64,000 bases of DNA from Haliotis asinina (lineage: Eukaryota > Mollusca > Gastropoda > Lepetellida > Haliotidae). Below are positions 59,471-64,000 of this stretch, piece after piece. The notes below the pieces were generated by a model. It saw only the letters and a list, made by a program, of their open reading frames with translations. It was not told where the DNA came from and did no database searches. Numbering within the stretch: the stretch's first letter is position 1; each line of letters begins with the position of its first letter. Location: assembly GCF_037392515.1 (NCBI RefSeq), contig NC_090291.1, forward strand, positions 16,519,501 to 16,583,500, in the 5' to 3' direction. The position numbers were made by a program, and so were the translations under genes.

Positions 59471-60059
59471 ATATGGCAAGGCTGGAATCAGGTCGATAAT
59501 GGAGAATCACATCGTTTTTAGGTCAGTGCTGCCGGAAACACAGTTCAGTAGATTAACGATAAGAAATATCTGTATATGAATGTATGTGATAGATATCATA
59601 GTATATCAAGTAACATGGCCTGTTACTCGCGCCTGTAGTCGTATTGCTGGTTGTTACTCTCGGACAAATATTGATGTCCACCTTCTCGTTTTCAGATCAG
59701 TGCAGTCGAACCCACAGCAGACTAACAATAAGAAATACTGGTATATGCTGACGTGTCAAACTGATAGCCATAAGTAACAGAAGTAATTATTATTGTATAT
59801 ATCCGGTTATTCTCACCAGTAAGCGTATTACTCATTGTTGTACTCGGACAAATACGGATTTCATCTTTGTTCATTATGTTGGATGCGGATTTGAACATTC
59901 ATTCTCTTTTGCAAAGTTGTGAAAACAGCTATAATGGGAAAGGACAATACTCAGTGCGAATCGGCGTTTCGAAGCAATCACTCCCACTCCTCTTCACCTG
60001 ATCCAGACACATCCAGGGGACACAACTCTGTACAGCACATTTTCGCGGCATATATATCT
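59471..60059. other. Non-coding spacer with diverged direct repeat
   Basis: Two related stretches, about 59520-59680 and 59690-59860, share CAGATTAACGATAAGAAATA/CAGACTAACAATAAGAAATA and TCGGACAAATA, suggesting an old tandem duplication of roughly 170 bp. Confidence 0.5.
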
Positions 60060-60196
60060 GAGCCATCATGCGAGATCGGTTGCAGTTGTTATTGATATAT
60101 CTATATCTTCTGAAATTGACTTATGTTTGTATTTTGGGCCTGAGGCCTCTATACTGAATAAAAATATCTGTCTGTCTGTCTGTCTGTCTGTCTGCT
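60060..60196 (+). repeat. Probable 3' end of a non-LTR retrotransposon with (CTGT)n tail
   Basis: TTGGGCCTGAGGCCTCTATA followed by CTGAATAAAAATAT and about seven TCTG units. A GC-palindromic element, AATAAA and a short-repeat tail are common at LINE 3' ends. A related sequence in the opposite orientation is at 63695-63760. Confidence 0.45.
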
Positions 60197-60721
60197 ATAT
60201 CTATAATCATGCTCTGTTTTTAACACAAATATTTTCATTATAATATATTTATAGCGCAAATATGCACGCAACAAGTACATTTCTCAAGGCGCTGGTACCA
60301 TTTTCTTCGATCGCTGGATGTCAGTCTCAACTCTCTAGGGATCACACAACTCTTGCTGCCACAAGGCGTACCGAGTTAATGTGGCCTTCAATCCTGACGA
60401 GGGTCCTGTCCTTATAGAAAATTAATTGATATCAGGAATTTGTATATTAATAATTTAATATCAGGAATTTGCGTTATATGTGTCTAGCTATATCGATGCA
60501 CCTTAAATGTATGTACGACAAAGCCAATTCTATGTCATGAATGCACACAGGTGTACCTATGTAATGACAGTGCTGTGAAAACACGTTTATAAGGAAATCC
60601 ATTTTTTATGAACGATTACAGGGTATCTATAGGGACAGTCGACACTGTCCGTATAAATGGGGTTTAATGTATAATGTCGTTACAAGTTCCAGTGCAGATT
60701 GGGCAATCTGATGAAATTACA

Positions 60722-60783
60722 TACACGTACACGTACACGTACACGTACACGTACACGTACACGTACACGTACACGTACACGTA
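60722..60783 (+). repeat. (TACACG)10 hexanucleotide microsatellite
   Basis: Uninterrupted hexamer run. The Arg-Thr and Arg-Val repeat frames over it on both strands are compositional artefacts. Confidence 0.92.
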
Positions 60784-61667
60784 TTGAATATCGGCTCACT
60801 GTATCTCGATCGAATGTTGGATATTCAAGAATCATACATACAGGAAAACATAATTCATCATACATACAGGTAACTCTAGCTCTAATTTCTATAAAAGGAG
60901 AATATATGATCATTGTTATGTGAAATGACGATCTGTTGCTTAACGTAAGTGAAAAGAAGACCTCGTGTTCGTAGAGGCTGGCTACAGTTTCGCAAAATAA
61001 TTCCAGTAGAAAATACACAGTTCAGCCAAATTCGCAGAATACAGCCGGTCGTCATATTTATACACCGTCAAACGTCATCGTCACCGCAGTCGCTGCCCAC
61101 ATGACTAGAAGCCGTTAAGGCGACAGCGCCGTCTCTCTCTCCGTTGTGCAACAAGCCAGTAACAGTTGCAAGGATTTACAAGAGCTCACACAGGGAGGGG
61201 GAGTTGTACACTAAGTTGATGTAATTTACATCTGTTTTGTAAAAGCCACTTGGGAAAACGAAGTAAAGAGATCTGAATTCCAACACAGTTTGACAGAACC
61301 ATGTATCACTTTGTCAACAATTGTATACAATATGTAATCATTGTGTCTTTGCATACGCTTACAATCTGTCCAAACATGGAGTGTTATTGATTTTGGTGTT
61401 CACATTTGTAGACCTCTTTTCACCTGATTGTCGGAGTATTATCGCTTTGGTTTTTTCACTTGTACACTTATAATGCAATGCTACCATGTTAACAAATTAC
61501 TGTCTCTTGTCGTTCCAAGAATAACATGGCACAATTAAGTAAAACACTTAACGTACAAATCTGGACGTTTTCTTCATGTGCCGAGAGCAAGAACAAACAC
61601 GTTCGGTTGGTCCTTTTGTATCAATCTTTGTACCAATTAGTATCAATCTTCATATCATATCGTTAAG
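60784..61667. other. Non-coding spacer
   Basis: A GC-richer island at 61030-61150 with CpG and CT-rich sequence could be a promoter, possibly that of the minus-strand gene. I found no first exon I can defend. Confidence 0.3.
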
Positions 61668-61736
61668 GGACGGTGGGGTAGACTGGTGGTTGAAACAGTC
61701 GCTCTTAACGCAGAAGACCCGTGTTCGATTGACACC
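61668..61736 (+). repeat. Family A SINE head, truncated
   Basis: GGACGGTGGGGTAGACTGGT and GTGTTCGATTGACACC. Confidence 0.7.
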
Positions 61737-62696
61737 AATGAACAGGCAAAGACTCAACAATGGACAGACAGAGAAACAATAGCACCTATTTGTACAGTTG
61801 ACGCGATGACAGACACAGCCAAGGCGGATGACCAGTTGATGTCATATACCATTATTATGTAAAGTGACAAAGTGGAACAAGGTGGCTGACAAGACAATGT
61901 ATACTGTGGTAGTAATGAAGGTTAAGAATGCAGATTGGCCTCAAATAAATAATTACAATTAACTCTCACATGGCTTCACAGCATAGTGTTTGTTCTGTAG
62001 TTATATTTTGACGATGGTTGTCCTGAACAAGACAGCATGACAGCAGCAATACGCTTTCCATAACAACTGGTGCCATGGAAAGATGTCATGTTTCCCCAAG
62101 CACGTAGTGTCGCAGCGGTCACAAGGATAGCAATTGAAGTTTCAGTAACACGTGCATGTATATTGAATTCAGTTTGAGGAAATCGCTATCGTTAGACATC
62201 ATGTCGACACAGCTGTTTCAGCCAATTCTCCGGTTATTTTTTTTAATTGTTTTGCAAATGCAGCGGAATGCACGCAGAGACATGCTAGGCCAAAACATAC
62301 TGCTTATTACATGTCGAAGTTAATATTCGGGACAAACGTACCATTCAGATCAAGAACAGACAGAACAACTCGAACAACTCTCCTATGGAATTAAAGCCAC
62401 AGCTTATTCAGACATTGAGGCACCGGAGACCACGAAACATGTACCAGTAATGGATTCTGTATGCAAGGTCTGACCAATGCCAATTAGGACAGTGACAGCT
62501 TATCTTCGTGTTCTGATAACAATATGGTACTTGGTGTTTTTGGCGCCTACGTTTATAATCTAATCTGCATTCAAACAAATATAGTCATTATGGATCTCGC
62601 ACACACTACTGGCTCTTATTTAATGTCTACAAATAACGAAATCTAAATATTTGAAGACATATGCCCTTATCCATGCTATTTTTAAAAGCTGGTGCG
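61737..62696. other. Non-coding spacer
   Basis: I see nothing to annotate. Confidence 0.35.
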
Positions 62697-62818
62697 CTTG
62701 TAGCAACATCGTGGCGGGGGACACCAGCAATGGACTTCACACATTGCTCCCATGTGCGGAATCGAACCCAGGCCTTCGGCGTGACGAGAGAACGCTTAAC
62801 CATTAGGCTAACCCAGCA
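62697..62818 (-). repeat. Family A SINE, 3'-truncated
   Basis: Reverse: GCAACATCGTGGCGGGGGAC, GCGGAATCGAACCCAGGCC and ACCATTAGGCTAACCCAGCA. Confidence 0.8.
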
Positions 62819-62934
62819 CGGAAAGTAATTTGTCTGGCAGTAGTAAATGTATAGGATGTGAGGTGTTATAAGGTTGATATACCGTTTAAAAGGCTTCTCT
62901 GATGAAGGAAGTGAAATGTGCTACATGAGCTGAC

Positions 62935-63034
62935 AACGACGACGATGATGATGACGATGACGAAGACGAAGACGGCGACGATGATCATGATGTTGATGAT
63001 GATGATGATGATGATGATGACGAAGACGATAGCG

Positions 63035-63065
<31 letters not shown>

Positions 63066-63157
63066 TGATTATGATGACGATGTTGTTGATGATGATGATG
63101 ACGAAGACGATAGCGACGACGACGACGACGACGATGATGATGATGATGATGATGATG
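62935..63157 (+). repeat. GAC/GAT trinucleotide tract with internal duplication
   Basis: Long (GAY)n run. The block GACGAAGACGATAGC-(GAC)n-(GAT)n occurs twice, at about 63019-63060 and 63100-63150, separated by GATTATGATGACGATGTTGT. Open in several frames only because of composition. Confidence 0.9.
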
Positions 63158-63694
63158 CGGTTTTGACTTAAGTTTTATGTAACCAGGGTTCATCTACATC
63201 AATGTTTGTTCGGGAAGAAACGTTTCAGCCCACCAACAGAGACCTAGTTCCGATTATCAACTGAAACAAGTATCACAAAACACCGACACATTTCTAACAC
63301 TAAGTTCAAAATGTGTGGGAAAAGTTTGAAAAAGTTGGCACATTAGAAAAGATTGTGGGCCTAAAGTTGACACATCTGTTCATTCGTATAATGTCTTTAT
63401 AACAGGCTCAGTATTTGCAGTTTGAGGTACAGAGCTAAGTTTACCAAATTACGAATACACATCGGGTTTCACAAGCAGCATGATATCATATAAAAACAGT
63501 CCTTTAGGAATTTACCAGAAGAACAAATACAACTGATAGAATTACCATACGTTTCATCTGTGCATGTGTTCTGTGTTTTGAAAGTTTAGACTAGGTTCAA
63601 CAAGTAAACTACTTCAGTTAAATGACGGAAAACATACTAAACTGAAAAAGCAATATATAGTCAGATACTAGTTATAGCCTGAATTCGCTAGCAG

Positions 63695-63960
63695 TAGTAG
63701 TTTATTTCAGTAAATCAGGCCACAGGCCCATTTTGCAATGTATTGACAGGATGTTTTTGATGCGCCACTGGTACATGAGGCAATAAGTACAAGTTACAAT
63801 ACACATGTAAGTATAAGGTACATGTATATAGATTACATGATAGAAAATTGTTAGCTCCAGTGTGGAAACAGAGGTTCTTATCGCATTGGAAGGCAACACC
63901 AGCGATTCCACAGCCCATCATTGGGGTATATCCTCAATAAGGACCCTGTTACTATTCCTT
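63695..63960 (-). repeat. Possible non-LTR retrotransposon 3' end, reverse orientation
   Basis: Read on the minus strand it ends GGGCCTGTGGCCTGATTTACTGAAATAAA followed by (CTA)n, matching the layout GGGCCTGAGGCC...CTGAATAAA of 60060-60196 (written here across spacer positions 63700-63730). The extent further into the element is uncertain. Confidence 0.4.
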
Positions 63961-64000
63961 AAGATACGCAGTGCCATCAAATACATTATGACGCAAATCA

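Noticed and set aside
60680..61018. Arg-Val/Arg-Thr repeat proteins on both strands
   Set aside because: They are translations of the (TACACG)10 microsatellite.
62918..63193. Met/Thr-rich and His/Arg-rich open frames
   Set aside because: They are translations of a (GAC/GAT)n tract open on both strands; composition only.

Overview
The window looks like nuclear DNA of a marine gastropod mollusc. Its coding segments have GT/AG introns, two SINE families are scattered through it with (ACTC)n tails, and Tc1-type transposon relics and microsatellites are common. The SINE consensus resembles what I remember from abalone (Haliotis); that genus guess is recognition, not a database match.

Layout. (1) 1-4.5 kb: two minus-strand paralogues of a Cys-loop (nicotinic-receptor-like) channel subunit, one cut by the window edge and one intact and intronless, with a decayed Tc1-like transposon between them. 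(2) 5,691-19,963: a complete 14.3-kb Polinton/Maverick (adintovirus-like) element with 116-bp terminal inverted repeats and a 5-bp target-site duplication. It carries a double-jelly-roll major capsid protein, a probable single-jelly-roll minor capsid protein, an FtsK/HerA-type packaging ATPase, a protein-primed family B DNA polymerase, a retroviral-type integrase, a paralogous pair of possible surface proteins and several small membrane proteins. The polymerase is split by a frameshift, and the integrase has a stop codon and a small deletion. All structural genes are open. No adenain-type protease is visible. (3) 20-32 kb: gene-poor DNA full of SINE copies and Tc1 relics. (4) 32.3-43.3 kb: a plus-strand seven-coding-exon gene, reconstructed here, for a 206-residue protein like a sperm axonemal microtubule-inner protein (SPMIP8/TEPP type, tentative), with an RFX X-box in its 5' leader. 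(5) 46.9-54.7 kb: a minus-strand gene of at least 13 coding exons for an ER thioredoxin-fold protein with a CARC motif, an ERp29-type C-terminal helical domain and a C-terminal REEL. Its first exons were not found. (6) 54.7-64 kb: no supported gene, but SINEs, microsatellites and two probable LINE 3' ends.

How the parts relate. The Polinton is a self-contained provirus-like unit: capsid genes in the middle, replication and integration genes at the right end, possible surface proteins at the left end. All visible lesions lie in the replication/integration module. The host genes are independent of it. Two introns of the thioredoxin-fold gene contain tandem arrays that duplicate its own splice-site sequences.
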